From NCBI GenBank assembly GCA_028877205.1, contig JAPPHY010000003.1, forward strand, positions 1 to 64,000: a DNA stretch of 64,000 nucleotides. The letters are read 5' to 3'. Of this stretch, positions 35,390-43,367 are shown piece after piece. The stretch's first letter is position 1. Each line of letters starts with the position of its first letter. The notes under the pieces were generated by a model that saw only the letters and a program-made list of their open reading frames with translations, had not been told where the DNA came from and made no database searches. A program made the position numbers and the translations under genes. Origin of the DNA: Chloroflexota bacterium (GTDB lineage Bacteria > Chloroflexota > Dehalococcoidia > Lucifugimonadales > UBA2985).

Positions 35390-35690
35390 ATACGGACTCC
35401 GCCCGGAGAACACGCTGACTGGCAAGCAGCGCGGTCACTGGAAGGATACACCGACGCTCGATACGCCACAAGGGGAGTGGTGTTTCGGACGCCGTCCCTG
35501 GAGGACACGCCACTTGACTCGAACGGAGTGGGCGGGCGCGGGACTTTGCGCGTGCGGCGTCGGGCGTTGCCCTCTTGCTGCGAGATGTTGTATCCTACGC
35601 CCGAAATCCTGTACGGCCTCTCCGGAGGCGGTCGAATTGCTATGGGGCGCGATAGAGCAGCGGCCCCGCACGGTTGCACACTTGGATCTG
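35390..35690. other. Divergent spacer between ppx and the sensor lipoprotein gene
   Basis: No gene is supported. A weak plus-strand promoter candidate is TTGCCC (35567-35572), 18 bp, TATCCT (35591-35596). GGAGG at 35624-35628 stands 8 nt before an in-frame TTG at 35637, an alternative start for the lipoprotein gene. Confidence 0.4.
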
Positions 35691-36962
35691 ATGGAATACA
35701 GAACGCGGTCAGCCGCGTTGGCATCCGGGTGGAGGACGGCTTGGAAGGCACTTGCTATCCTGGCCTGCGCGGCAGTGGTGGCGTGCAACGGCGCGGAGGT
35801 TACACCCACAAGCAGCGGCGCCGCCACTCCCACTCCCCCCGTTGTCGTCTCTGCGACGGAGACGCCCGGCGTCACCGACGACGCGGTGCTGTTCGGCCAG
35901 TCGGCCGCCTTCAGCGGGCCGGCGCAGGAGCTTGGCAGAGGCATGAGGCTCGGAATTCGAGCTGCCTTCCAGGAGGTGAACGAGAGCGGCGGCGTAAACG
36001 GAAGGCGGATAGACCTTGTATCGCTTGACGACACATACGAGCCGGAGTTGGCCATTCAGAGGACCCTCCACTTGATCGAGGCTGAGGAGGTGTTCGCGCT
36101 GATAGGGGCCGTTGGCACACCCACGTCTCGCTCTGCCACTCCCATTGCCAAGTCGGCCGGCGTACCATACATCGCCCCCTTTACCGGCGCGGAGTTCCTC
36201 CGCGGGGCGGACCTGGACAACGTGATCAACCTGCGAGCATCCTACTACCAGGAAACCGAGGAGATGGTGGCGCGGCTCACTAGCGAGCTCGGCTTCACCA
36301 GAATTGCAGTGCTGCACCAGGACGACTCCTACGGACGCGCGGGATACCAGGGCGCGCTGCTCGCGCTGGAGCGGCGAGGCATGGAGCCCGTGTCCATTGG
36401 CGTGTACCCTCGGAACACCACGGCGGTCAAGACGGCGGTTCTGGACCTGCAGCGGGGAAACCCCCAGGCAGTCATCATGATAGGCGCCTACGAGCCGGTC
36501 GCGAGGGCGGTGTCCTGGGCGTTGCGCATCGGGATGGAGTCCGTGTTCATGAATGTATCCTTTGTGGGGAGCAACGCCCTTGCGGAGGAGCTTGGGGACG
36601 ACGGCGCGGGCGTATTCGTGACGCAGGTGGTGCCGTACCCGACGGACGACTCGCTCCCCGTGGTTGCGTCCTACCTGGAGGCGCTGGCCGCCTACGACTC
36701 CGAGGCCGTTCCCGGATTCGTGTCCCTGGAGGGCTACCTGGCGGGCAGGCTTGCAATCTCCGGGCTCGAGCTCTGCGGAACGGAAGTGAGCCGCGAATGC
36801 TTCCTTGACGCTATACGCAACGCCGGAGATATCGACATTGACGGATTCAGCCTTCTTTACGGCAGCGGTGACAACCAGGGATCGGATACCGTATTCCTGA
36901 CTGTCATAGGGCAGGATGGAGGCGTCCACGCGGCCGCCTCACTGGGGGACCCGGTGCCATGA
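35691..36962 (+). CDS. Periplasmic-binding-protein-type lipoprotein (branched-chain amino acid receptor family), sensor partner
   Basis: 423-aa lipoprotein: a signal region ending ILACAAVVAC, a Thr/Pro linker, then a Peripla_BP_6/LivJ-like type I binding fold with VLFGQSAAFSGPAQELGRGMR, NGRRIDLVSLDDTYEPE, IGAVGTPTSRSATP and VLHQDDSYGRAGYQGA. Such receptors bind amino acids or small organic acids. Its TGA overlaps the ATG of a histidine kinase gene, and there is no transport permease nearby, so it likely feeds a signal to the kinase, like TorT with TorS. ATG 35691 lacks a clear RBS; TTG 35637, with GGAGG 8 nt upstream, would add 18 residues. Confidence 0.88.
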   Translation: MEYRTRSAALASGWRTAWKALAILACAAVVACNGAEVTPTSSGAATPTPPVVVSATETPGVTDDAVLFGQSAAFSGPAQELGRGMRLGIRAAFQEVNESGGVNGRRIDLVSLDDTYEPELAIQRTLHLIEAEEVFALIGAVGTPTSRSATPIAKSAGVPYIAPFTGAEFLRGADLDNVINLRASYYQETEEMVARLTSELGFTRIAVLHQDDSYGRAGYQGALLALERRGMEPVSIGVYPRNTTAVKTAVLDLQRGNPQAVIMIGAYEPVARAVSWALRIGMESVFMNVSFVGSNALAEELGDDGAGVFVTQVVPYPTDDSLPVVASYLEALAAYDSEAVPGFVSLEGYLAGRLAISGLELCGTEVSRECFLDAIRNAGDIDIDGFSLLYGSGDNQGSDTVFLTVIGQDGGVHAAASLGDPVP

Positions 36963-39196
36963 TAGGCAGACTGCTTGCCCTGCGCTTCCTGATCTCCACG
37001 CAGCTCTACGTGGTGCTTGGAGGCGCCGTCGCACTCACCGTGGCTGCCAGTCTCGTGGGCTGGTTCTCGTTCAGCCGAGTGGGAGAGGTCCAGTCCCGCG
37101 TTACCGATGGCAGCGTTCCGGAGCTGGAGGCCGCCTTCCGCATTGCGCAGCACAGCAACACGCTGGTCACGGCCGCCCCCAGGCTGGTCTCCGCAGCCAA
37201 CTTCAGCGACCTGGCCGTGGTGGAGTTGCTGATCGCAAACGCGTACATGGCTCTCGAAGATGAAATTGCTTCGCTAGAGCAGAGCGGCACCAGTCGCGAG
37301 AGGATCGAGCCAATACGAGAGCGGTCTAACGCCCTGGTGAACAACATCGAGGAAATCGAGGTCTCTATGGAGGAGCTCTTCGCCGCCGCGGCGGACGTTC
37401 AGGGGCTCAGGGACCAGCTCACCACCGTCAACACTCGGCTGGACGCAACGGTTGTGCCGGCGGTGGATGACCAGTACTTCTATACCATAACCGGATTCCG
37501 CAGTCTGGACCGGCCGCCGGATGACCCGGCGCTCTACTTCTCCAATAGCCAGGTGACCCTCTATCGCAATCTCTCCGAGATTCAGGCGGAGGTGAACATA
37601 GCGGTACAGCTGCTGGTGAGCGCATTCAGCATCTCCGAGCAGGCGTTGATCGAGCCGCTCCTTGAGCGGTTCGAGACCGTCGCCGCACGCATCAAGCGAC
37701 GACTGGGTGACATTCGGGACCCGGAACTCCGTGGCCAGCTGAACCCGACTTTCGACTGGCTCTTTGAGCTGGGCATGGGTGAGGCCAACGGATTCGAGCT
37801 GCGCGCGCGCGAGCTCGGCATACTGGAGCGGCAGCAGGAGCTTCTCGACGCCAACAGCGAGCTCAACATCGGGCTGGTGGACAAGGTGGACGGCCTGGTC
37901 AACTCCGCCAACGCCAACGTTCAGGAGGCCACTGAGGCCTCCACGCAGGCCATCTTCACGGGTCGCGTGCTTCTGATCGCCATTGGCGCCGCTTCCGTCC
38001 TCGCCGCGTTGCTGCTGGCATGGCAGTACGTGGGACGCGTGCTGCTGAGCCGTCTGCAAATACTTTCCAACCGGATGCGCAGCATGGCCAGGGGCGATCT
38101 GGAAACCAAGGTGGAGATCAGCGGGAAGGACGAGGTCGCCGATATGGCGGCGGCCCTGGAGATCTTCCGGCAGCACGCGCTGGAGGTCCAGCGCCTGAAT
38201 CTGGTGGAGATGCTAGCGGAGGAGCTGCAGGGGAAGAACGACGAACTGGAGAGCGTACTCGCGGACCTCCAGGTAGCCCAGGACCAGATAGTCATGCGTG
38301 AGAAGCTGGCCGCGCTTGGTGAGCTGACGGCAGGCGTGGCCCACGAGATCAGGAACCCGCTCAACTTCATCAATAACTTCTCGGAGGTGTCCGCCGAGCT
38401 GCTGGAAGAGCTGAGGGAGGTGCTGGAGAAGGGCGGCGAGCTGGGACCGGAGGATCGGAGCTACATTCAGGAGATATCGGACGACCTTAACGGCAATCTG
38501 GAACGCATTCAGAGCCACGGAGGCCGCGCCAATCGCATTGTAAACGACATGCTCCAGATGGGACGCGGCGGCGGCGATCACCAGCCCACCAACATCAATA
38601 ACCTCCTAAACGAGTTTGCCACACTGGCCTACCACAGCGCCCGAGCCACGGATCCCGACTTCCAGCTCACCATAGAGCGGGATCTGGAAGAGGACATTGC
38701 TGACATAGAGGCCATTCCCCAGGACCTGGGCCGCGTCTTCCTCAACATCGTGAGCAATGCCTGCCACGCAACCGACCAGAGGAGACGCGCCTCCCTGGAG
38801 GCCGGCAACGGCGTCTGGGACTACATCCCGACGATAACGCTCACCACGCGCCGGGAGGGCGACATGGTGCAGGTCCGCATTCGGGACAACGGCAGCGGCA
38901 TACCGGATGACATAGTGGAGAAGATCTTCAATCCCTTCTTCACCACCAAGCCGACGAACCAAGGTACGGGCCTTGGACTGGCGATATCGAGTGACATCGT
39001 GCGCCAGCACGGGGGCACCATCAGCGTGGAGTCGGAGCCGGGCCAGTTCACCGAGATGACCGTGGCACTGCCTTTTGTGATGCCTGCAAAGACGGAAGAC
39101 GAGGAAGAACCGGCTGACGAGATCGATGACGAAGACGATGCAAGCGCCGAGGACGACGGCGACGGCGAAGATGAGGAGGAGTCGCCCTCGGCCTAG
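36959..39196 (+). CDS. Sensor histidine kinase with TorS-like periplasmic helical sensor
   Basis: 745-aa membrane kinase. TM1 spans about residues 13-37, a long helical extracytoplasmic region reaches to about 335, TM2 follows (VLLIAIGAASVLAALLLAW), then HAMP (ILSNRMRSMARGDLETKV), a coiled coil, HisKA with phospho-acceptor His in GVAHEIRNPLNF near 462, and a HATPase domain with N box NIVSNACHAT, G1 DNGSGIPDD, F box NPFFTTKP and G2 GTGLGLAI. The last 30 residues are almost all Asp/Glu. It is coupled by ATGA to the binding lipoprotein. No response regulator is in the window, so its partner is elsewhere. Confidence 0.93.
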   Translation: MIGRLLALRFLISTQLYVVLGGAVALTVAASLVGWFSFSRVGEVQSRVTDGSVPELEAAFRIAQHSNTLVTAAPRLVSAANFSDLAVVELLIANAYMALEDEIASLEQSGTSRERIEPIRERSNALVNNIEEIEVSMEELFAAAADVQGLRDQLTTVNTRLDATVVPAVDDQYFYTITGFRSLDRPPDDPALYFSNSQVTLYRNLSEIQAEVNIAVQLLVSAFSISEQALIEPLLERFETVAARIKRRLGDIRDPELRGQLNPTFDWLFELGMGEANGFELRARELGILERQQELLDANSELNIGLVDKVDGLVNSANANVQEATEASTQAIFTGRVLLIAIGAASVLAALLLAWQYVGRVLLSRLQILSNRMRSMARGDLETKVEISGKDEVADMAAALEIFRQHALEVQRLNLVEMLAEELQGKNDELESVLADLQVAQDQIVMREKLAALGELTAGVAHEIRNPLNFINNFSEVSAELLEELREVLEKGGELGPEDRSYIQEISDDLNGNLERIQSHGGRANRIVNDMLQMGRGGGDHQPTNINNLLNEFATLAYHSARATDPDFQLTIERDLEEDIADIEAIPQDLGRVFLNIVSNACHATDQRRRASLEAGNGVWDYIPTITLTTRREGDMVQVRIRDNGSGIPDDIVEKIFNPFFTTKPTNQGTGLGLAISSDIVRQHGGTISVESEPGQFTEMTVALPFVMPAKTEDEEEPADEIDDEDDASAEDDGDGEDEEESPSA

Positions 39197-39233
39197 CCCC
39201 ACGCGGAAGCTCAACCGATAGCGGCCCGCGCCT

Positions 39234-39950
39234 CTAGCGTTCCGACTCGAAGCGGCCGATCATCCTCAAGGGTTCGGTGTCCGGATCCCGGGGCACTCTT
39301 GCCAGCGTCAGATATTCCGGCAGCACTATGCCTCCGGAGAAGACAAGTTTCATGGCCCCATCCACCGTAAGGTCGGTCTCAATGACGTCGTTCTCGATGA
39401 CGAAGGCCATGTTCCCTGAGGTAGGATTGGGAACTGTGGGTATGTAGACGGCGACTACAGACCAGTCCCTTGAGGGCGCGTATATGCGTCCCGTAACGAA
39501 TCCCATGGCGATCATGCCTTCCCTGGGCCACTCCACGAAGACGACGCGGCTGAAGTTGTACTGCGATGCGAACGCGGCCACCGCCTGCTGCGACACGCCG
39601 AAAACGCTCTTCACTATGGGCGTGTGGCTCAGGAGCATGTTCATCAGTTCCAGCAGCTTTGTTCCCGGTTTCACCCACACCAGCAGCCCCACGAGGTATA
39701 TCAACACTACCAGGACCACCACGCCGATGCCCGGAAAGTCCCACGGCTCGCCTGAGATAAATGGAAGAGGCCTGACAAGGCTGTCGGCGCTGCCGATGAG
39801 AAAGAGCATCACCACAATGGTTATCAGCGTGGGGAGAAGGTATACCAGCCCGGCTACCATCCGTCCCTGAATGTGGCTGTCGATGTGCTTCAGGACTCCA
39901 ACGCGCTCCTCTTTGTCTCGTCCCAAGTTGGATTCAGTGTCACGGGCCAT
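39234..39950 (-). CDS. DUF502 family membrane protein
   Basis: 238 aa. The first TM (MVAGLVYLLPTLITIVVMLFLIG) and second TM (GIGVVVLVVLIYLVGLLVW) are followed by the conserved soluble part with PIVKSVFGVSQQAV, VVFVEWPREGMIAMGFVTG and PTVPNPTSGNMAFV, diagnostic for DUF502. The family is widespread in bacteria and plants; its molecular role is not established. It converges on the histidine kinase gene with a 37-nt gap. Confidence 0.93.
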   Translation of the reverse strand: MARDTESNLGRDKEERVGVLKHIDSHIQGRMVAGLVYLLPTLITIVVMLFLIGSADSLVRPLPFISGEPWDFPGIGVVVLVVLIYLVGLLVWVKPGTKLLELMNMLLSHTPIVKSVFGVSQQAVAAFASQYNFSRVVFVEWPREGMIAMGFVTGRIYAPSRDWSVVAVYIPTVPNPTSGNMAFVIENDVIETDLTVDGAMKLVFSGGIVLPEYLTLARVPRDPDTEPLRMIGRFESER

Positions 39951-40588
39951 GTTTCATACTCCTTCGACCAGGCCTTTCGGCAGTTATGCGGGGCGTGTTG
40001 TTTCGAATCTCCCTCCATTGAGGGAACGTTGCGAAATCCGCGTTCTTCCCTGCTCAGACCATCTACAGAAAGTTCAAAGCGGCGAGGAAAATATTGGAAT
40101 AATCTCGGCATTGTGCCAAGGTTGACGACGGTGACACGCGCGCCAGTCTCGGTCGAGAGGACAGCCGCCGCCCAGGCAACCTTCCCAGGGTTGAAGCGCT
40201 GGTCATTCCTGAAGTTGTCGTTGCCGGCCAGCCGGTGGTTGTTCACTATCGCGCAGGCAACACAGGACGCTCGGACGTGCTCGCCGACCTCGGCGCGATT
40301 GTCCATGTGACTACGCGAGGCGAGCTAGAGCGCACGAGTCCAGCAACGCCGCCGGCGGCCGGGACGCCGGGCAAATGTGCGCTTCATTTCGGCAAACGCG
40401 CCTGTGGGCGAGTGGCTACGCAGCGGCGAGATCGAGGCTCCGTGGCCGGAAGAGTGACGGGGGCCTTAGTTGCCGGGCCGTCTCTCAAACGCCACTCGCC
40501 GCGTAGTTATGCTGACAAGCGCATAACAGTGCGAGAATGCCCGTCAGAGCTAGTGAGAGCTCTCGATCCGATTTCAGGGAGTGCCGCC
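39951..40588. other. Long spacer without a convincing gene; possible decayed coding remnant
   Basis: 638 nt with locally lower GC near 40080-40130. On the plus strand one frame reads VVVAGQPVVVHYRAGNTG around 40215-40265 with no good start, and a different frame further on reads NAPVGEWLRSGEIEAPW and stops at 40454-40456. The pieces look protein-like but are in different frames with a stop between them, so a degraded gene is possible. A reverse-strand open frame at 39890-40306 overlaps the DUF502 start and has no recognisable features. No RNA gene was recognised. Confidence 0.35.
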
Positions 40589-41269
40589 TTAGCGGCCTGG
40601 GTAGCCGCCGCGGTTCGCGCCTCTTCTCTCCAGCGCGATGCCGGCAGCCAGGAGCCAGAGGAAGAACGCGGCGCCAACGATGCGGTGGAGCAGCGTGGCC
40701 GCGTCCACCCAGATGAACTGCATTGCGATGCCGATCGCCAGCGCCGCCGGCGGAAACAGGCGATGGGGGTCGCCGGGCTGGACCCGCCTTAGCGCAACAG
40801 CCACCAGGCCTAGTCCCGCCATTGCAAATCCCAGGCTGCCAGTGAGCTGCCGCAGGTAGGCGACCGTCTCAATCAGGTCATCGACAGCGCCCGAGGCGGC
40901 CGCGGCCAGTACCAGCGCGCAGCCGCCGCTCACGGCTGTGATCGCGCCAGAGGCAACGAGCAAAATCACGGCGAGCGTCGCGATTCCCAAGGGCGCAGCC
41001 CACGCCTTCCACAGGTACAGCGCGGCGCCTGCCAGCAGGATACCCGACGCAAGCCTAGCCGCGCCCGTCATACCGTACACGACTTGGCTCTCTGCGATGG
41101 CTGCCAGCGATTCGGCGAGGGTGGGCTGGTCGGCATCGGCCAGGACGCGCGTGATCACCATCACGAGGTTGGCGGCCGCGGCCAGCAACAGGAGAAGTCC
41201 GGCGTGCCGGCCGGCTCGACGCTGAAGCTCCACGGCCGCCCACGCAGTGTGTAGCCGCGAAAGCCTCAT
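40589..41269 (-). CDS. Polytopic membrane protein of unknown function
   Basis: 226 aa with about six hydrophobic segments (e.g. HAGLLLLLAAAANLVMVI, LGIATLAVILLVASGAITA, LFPPAALAIGIAMQFIW, IVGAAFFLWLLAAGIAL). ATG 41269 overlaps the stop of the DtxR-family regulator gene by 4 nt, so it is almost certainly co-expressed with it. Membrane proteins next to DtxR regulators are often involved in metal handling, but no metal-binding motif is visible. I do not recognise the family. Confidence 0.8.
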   Translation of the reverse strand: MRLSRLHTAWAAVELQRRAGRHAGLLLLLAAAANLVMVITRVLADADQPTLAESLAAIAESQVVYGMTGAARLASGILLAGAALYLWKAWAAPLGIATLAVILLVASGAITAVSGGCALVLAAAASGAVDDLIETVAYLRQLTGSLGFAMAGLGLVAVALRRVQPGDPHRLFPPAALAIGIAMQFIWVDAATLLHRIVGAAFFLWLLAAGIALERRGANRGGYPGR

Positions 41270-42009
41270 GCTTGGGCGGAGTCCTGGCGCACCCAGATGC
41301 GGGCGGCCACCGAGTAACCGAATGCGCCCTCGCCTTGCTCCGTCCTCACGGATATGACGCCGCGAGACTGGCTGGCGTCTACCACTGTGATGCTCCGGTC
41401 CGGCAGAACGCACAGTTCCACCAGGAACCTGAGCAGCTCGGTGTCCTCCTCAGGAACGCGGTCGACGGTGTGGGGTACGCCTGGCTTGACCTGGTCCAGG
41501 GATAGCCTGGGACCTGCCGGCGGAGCGTGGCCGCTGCCGGGAATGGGCCTGCCGAACGGGCAGGTTGCCGGGTTGCCCAGCCTTTCGCGGATCTTCACCT
41601 CAAGGTCTGCAGAGATGGCGTGCTCCAGCCGGTGTGCCTCCTCGTGTGCCTTGTGCAGTTCGAGTCCAAGCAGGTCCACCACCATGCGCTCCGCCAGGCG
41701 ATGCCGCCGCACCATGCCCTCGGCTAGCTCCAGCCCGCGCGGGGTCAGTTTGACCTCCTTGTCGGAGGTCAGCACCACGAGGCCCTCCCGCGCCATCCTT
41801 CGAAGCATGCCCAGCACGGACGGAAGCGTGGTGCCCAGGCCCTCGCCGGCGGGAATGGTCCTGATGAACTCAGCAAGGTGGCCGGCGGTGGCCCGCGTTC
41901 CCTCCTCGCCGAGCACATAGAGCGAGAGCAGATAGTTCTCCGCCACCTGCGACAGGCGCTCAGTGTTTGAGTGGGAGCCGTGCTGTGCTCTTTCGCTTGA
42001 GTTCGTCAT
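41266..42009 (-). CDS. DtxR/MntR-family metal-dependent transcriptional regulator
   Basis: 247-aa repressor of iron or manganese genes. The N-terminal winged helix (SQVAENYLLSLYVLGEEG to MAREGLVVLTSDKEVKLTPRG) is followed by the dimerisation/metal domain with EEAHRLEHAISADLE and GNPATCPFGRPIPG, which hold the His/Glu/Cys ligands, and a C-terminal SH3-like FeoA-type domain (FLVELCVLPDRSITVV). It is transcribed away from a ferric-iron-type ABC transporter operon, with a palindrome at that operon's start point as the likely operator. The metal (Fe or Mn) cannot be decided, but the target operon points to iron. Confidence 0.93.
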   Translation of the reverse strand: MTNSSERAQHGSHSNTERLSQVAENYLLSLYVLGEEGTRATAGHLAEFIRTIPAGEGLGTTLPSVLGMLRRMAREGLVVLTSDKEVKLTPRGLELAEGMVRRHRLAERMVVDLLGLELHKAHEEAHRLEHAISADLEVKIRERLGNPATCPFGRPIPGSGHAPPAGPRLSLDQVKPGVPHTVDRVPEEDTELLRFLVELCVLPDRSITVVDASQSRGVISVRTEQGEGAFGYSVAARIWVRQDSAQA

Positions 42010-42071
42010 GCGCGGCCTCGTTCCTAAAGATAGCCCGCGCAGGCGTTCGCGTCAATACGCCGGCGCAGGTA

Positions 42072-42100
42072 TTGACAGCGGCGAATTAGGGTGGTATACA
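42072..42100 (+). promoter_or_regulatory. Strong promoter of the ferric-iron ABC operon
   Basis: Consensus -35 TTGACA (42072-42077), 17-bp spacer, -10 TATACA (42095-42100). Transcription would begin near 42107, about 108 nt before the GTG start of the binding-protein gene, which is preceded by AGGAGGT at 42198-42204. Confidence 0.85.
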
Positions 42101-42108
42101 TCTATGGC

Positions 42109-42122
42109 TTAGTGCATACTAA
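42109..42122 (+). promoter_or_regulatory. Palindrome at +1 region, candidate DtxR-family operator
   Basis: TTAGT-GCAT-ACTAA, a perfect 5-bp inverted repeat right at the predicted transcription start. TTAG/CTAA arms recall DtxR/IdeR boxes. The divergent neighbour encodes a DtxR-family regulator. Confidence 0.6.
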
Positions 42123-42214
42123 CTTGAATGTGGTGTGGGACGACTACAGCGCACATCGTGAATGCGCAACGATATGGTAGGACATGCAAACAGCAATAGG
42201 AGGTACCTGCGAAA

Positions 42215-43339
42215 GTGACTCCCTTCAGAATAGCGCCAAGGAGGCTTGCAGGGATACCACTGCTAGCAGCAGTTGCTTTCGTGGCGACCGTGGTCATGAT
42301 CGCTTGCAGTGGCGAATCGCCGACGGCCACCGTGATACCGACGGCAACCGCGAAACCGACTGCCACAGTGGGGCCAACGCCAACGGCGCGCATCGTGGAA
42401 GTGGCCGTTTCGCCCGGGAAACTCATTCTCTACGTGGGCAGGGGAGAGAGCCTGGTGGGCCCAATAATCGAGGAGTTTGCGGACCTTACCGGCATTGACG
42501 TGGAGGTCAAGTACGGCGGCACGGCGGAGCTGGCATCGACGCTGCTGGAGGAGGGCGGTAGGAGCCCGGCAGACGTGTTCTTCGCGCAGGACCCCGGAGG
42601 CTTGGGAGCCGTCGAGGACATGTTCGCCCCGCTGCCGGCCTCTCTCCTGGATCGAGTCCCGGAGTGGACGCGCTCCCCAGACGGCCGGTGGGTGGGCATA
42701 TCCGGCCGCGCCAGGACGCTGGTGTACAATTCTGCCTCGCTTTCAGAGTCCGACCTTCCGGATGACGTCTGGGGTCTGACTGAGCCGCGATGGAAGGGAC
42801 GCATCGGGTGGGCGCCCACCAACGCCTCCTTCCAGGCCATGGTCACCGCCATGAGGGCAGTTTGGGGCGAGGATAGGACCAGGGAGTGGCTGGAGGCCGT
42901 TCAGGCCAACGACCCTATAGTGTATCCCAAGAACACGCCCCAAGTGGCCGCTGCGGCTGCGGGGGAGATTGACGTCGGCATGGTCAACCACTACTATCTG
43001 TTCCGTTTCCTCGCTGAGGAGGGTGACTCCTTCCCGGCCCGCAACTACCACCTCAGGGACGGAGGTCCGGGCGCGGTGGTCATGGTGGCCGGCGCGGGCA
43101 TCCTTGAAACGTCGAAGAACAGGGACAATGCCGAAAAGTTCGTGGACTTCATGCTCTCACAGGTGGCGCAGCAGTACTTCGCGGGACAGACCTTCGAGTA
43201 CCCGCTCGTGGAGGGCGTCAAGACCAGCAGGCTGCTGGTGCCGCTGGAGGAGATAAACCGGCCCGATGTCCTGCCGCAGGACATGTCGGACCTGGAAGGC
43301 ACGGTGAAGCTTCTACAGGAGACGGGGGTGCTCCCATAG
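42215..43339 (+). CDS. Ferric-iron-type ABC transporter substrate-binding lipoprotein (FbpA/FutA-like)
   Basis: 374-aa lipoprotein: signal region LLAAVAFVATVVMIAC, Thr/Pro linker, then an FbpA/FutA-type class II binding fold with LILYVGRGESLVGPIIEEF, DVEVKYGGTAELASTLLEEG, DVFFAQDPGGLGAVE, RARTLVYNSASL, RIGWAPTNASFQAMV and VGMVNHYYLFRF. The Tyr pair in NHYYL matches iron-coordinating tyrosines of FbpA-like proteins. GTG 42215 is 10 nt after AGGAGGT. First gene of a three-gene transporter operon divergent from its probable DtxR-type repressor. Confidence 0.92.
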   Translation: MTPFRIAPRRLAGIPLLAAVAFVATVVMIACSGESPTATVIPTATAKPTATVGPTPTARIVEVAVSPGKLILYVGRGESLVGPIIEEFADLTGIDVEVKYGGTAELASTLLEEGGRSPADVFFAQDPGGLGAVEDMFAPLPASLLDRVPEWTRSPDGRWVGISGRARTLVYNSASLSESDLPDDVWGLTEPRWKGRIGWAPTNASFQAMVTAMRAVWGEDRTREWLEAVQANDPIVYPKNTPQVAAAAAGEIDVGMVNHYYLFRFLAEEGDSFPARNYHLRDGGPGAVVMVAGAGILETSKNRDNAEKFVDFMLSQVAQQYFAGQTFEYPLVEGVKTSRLLVPLEEINRPDVLPQDMSDLEGTVKLLQETGVLP

Positions 43340-43367
43340 CTGCAATTGGACATAGAGGCCGTCGGAT

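Noticed and set aside
39890-40306. Reverse-strand 138-codon open frame upstream of and overlapping DUF502
   Set aside because: No RBS, overlaps the well-supported DUF502 start region, no recognisable motif.
40235-40792. Plus-strand 185-codon open frame
   Set aside because: Its second half is antisense to the membrane protein gene that is coupled to the DtxR regulator; only the first part may be a decayed fragment.
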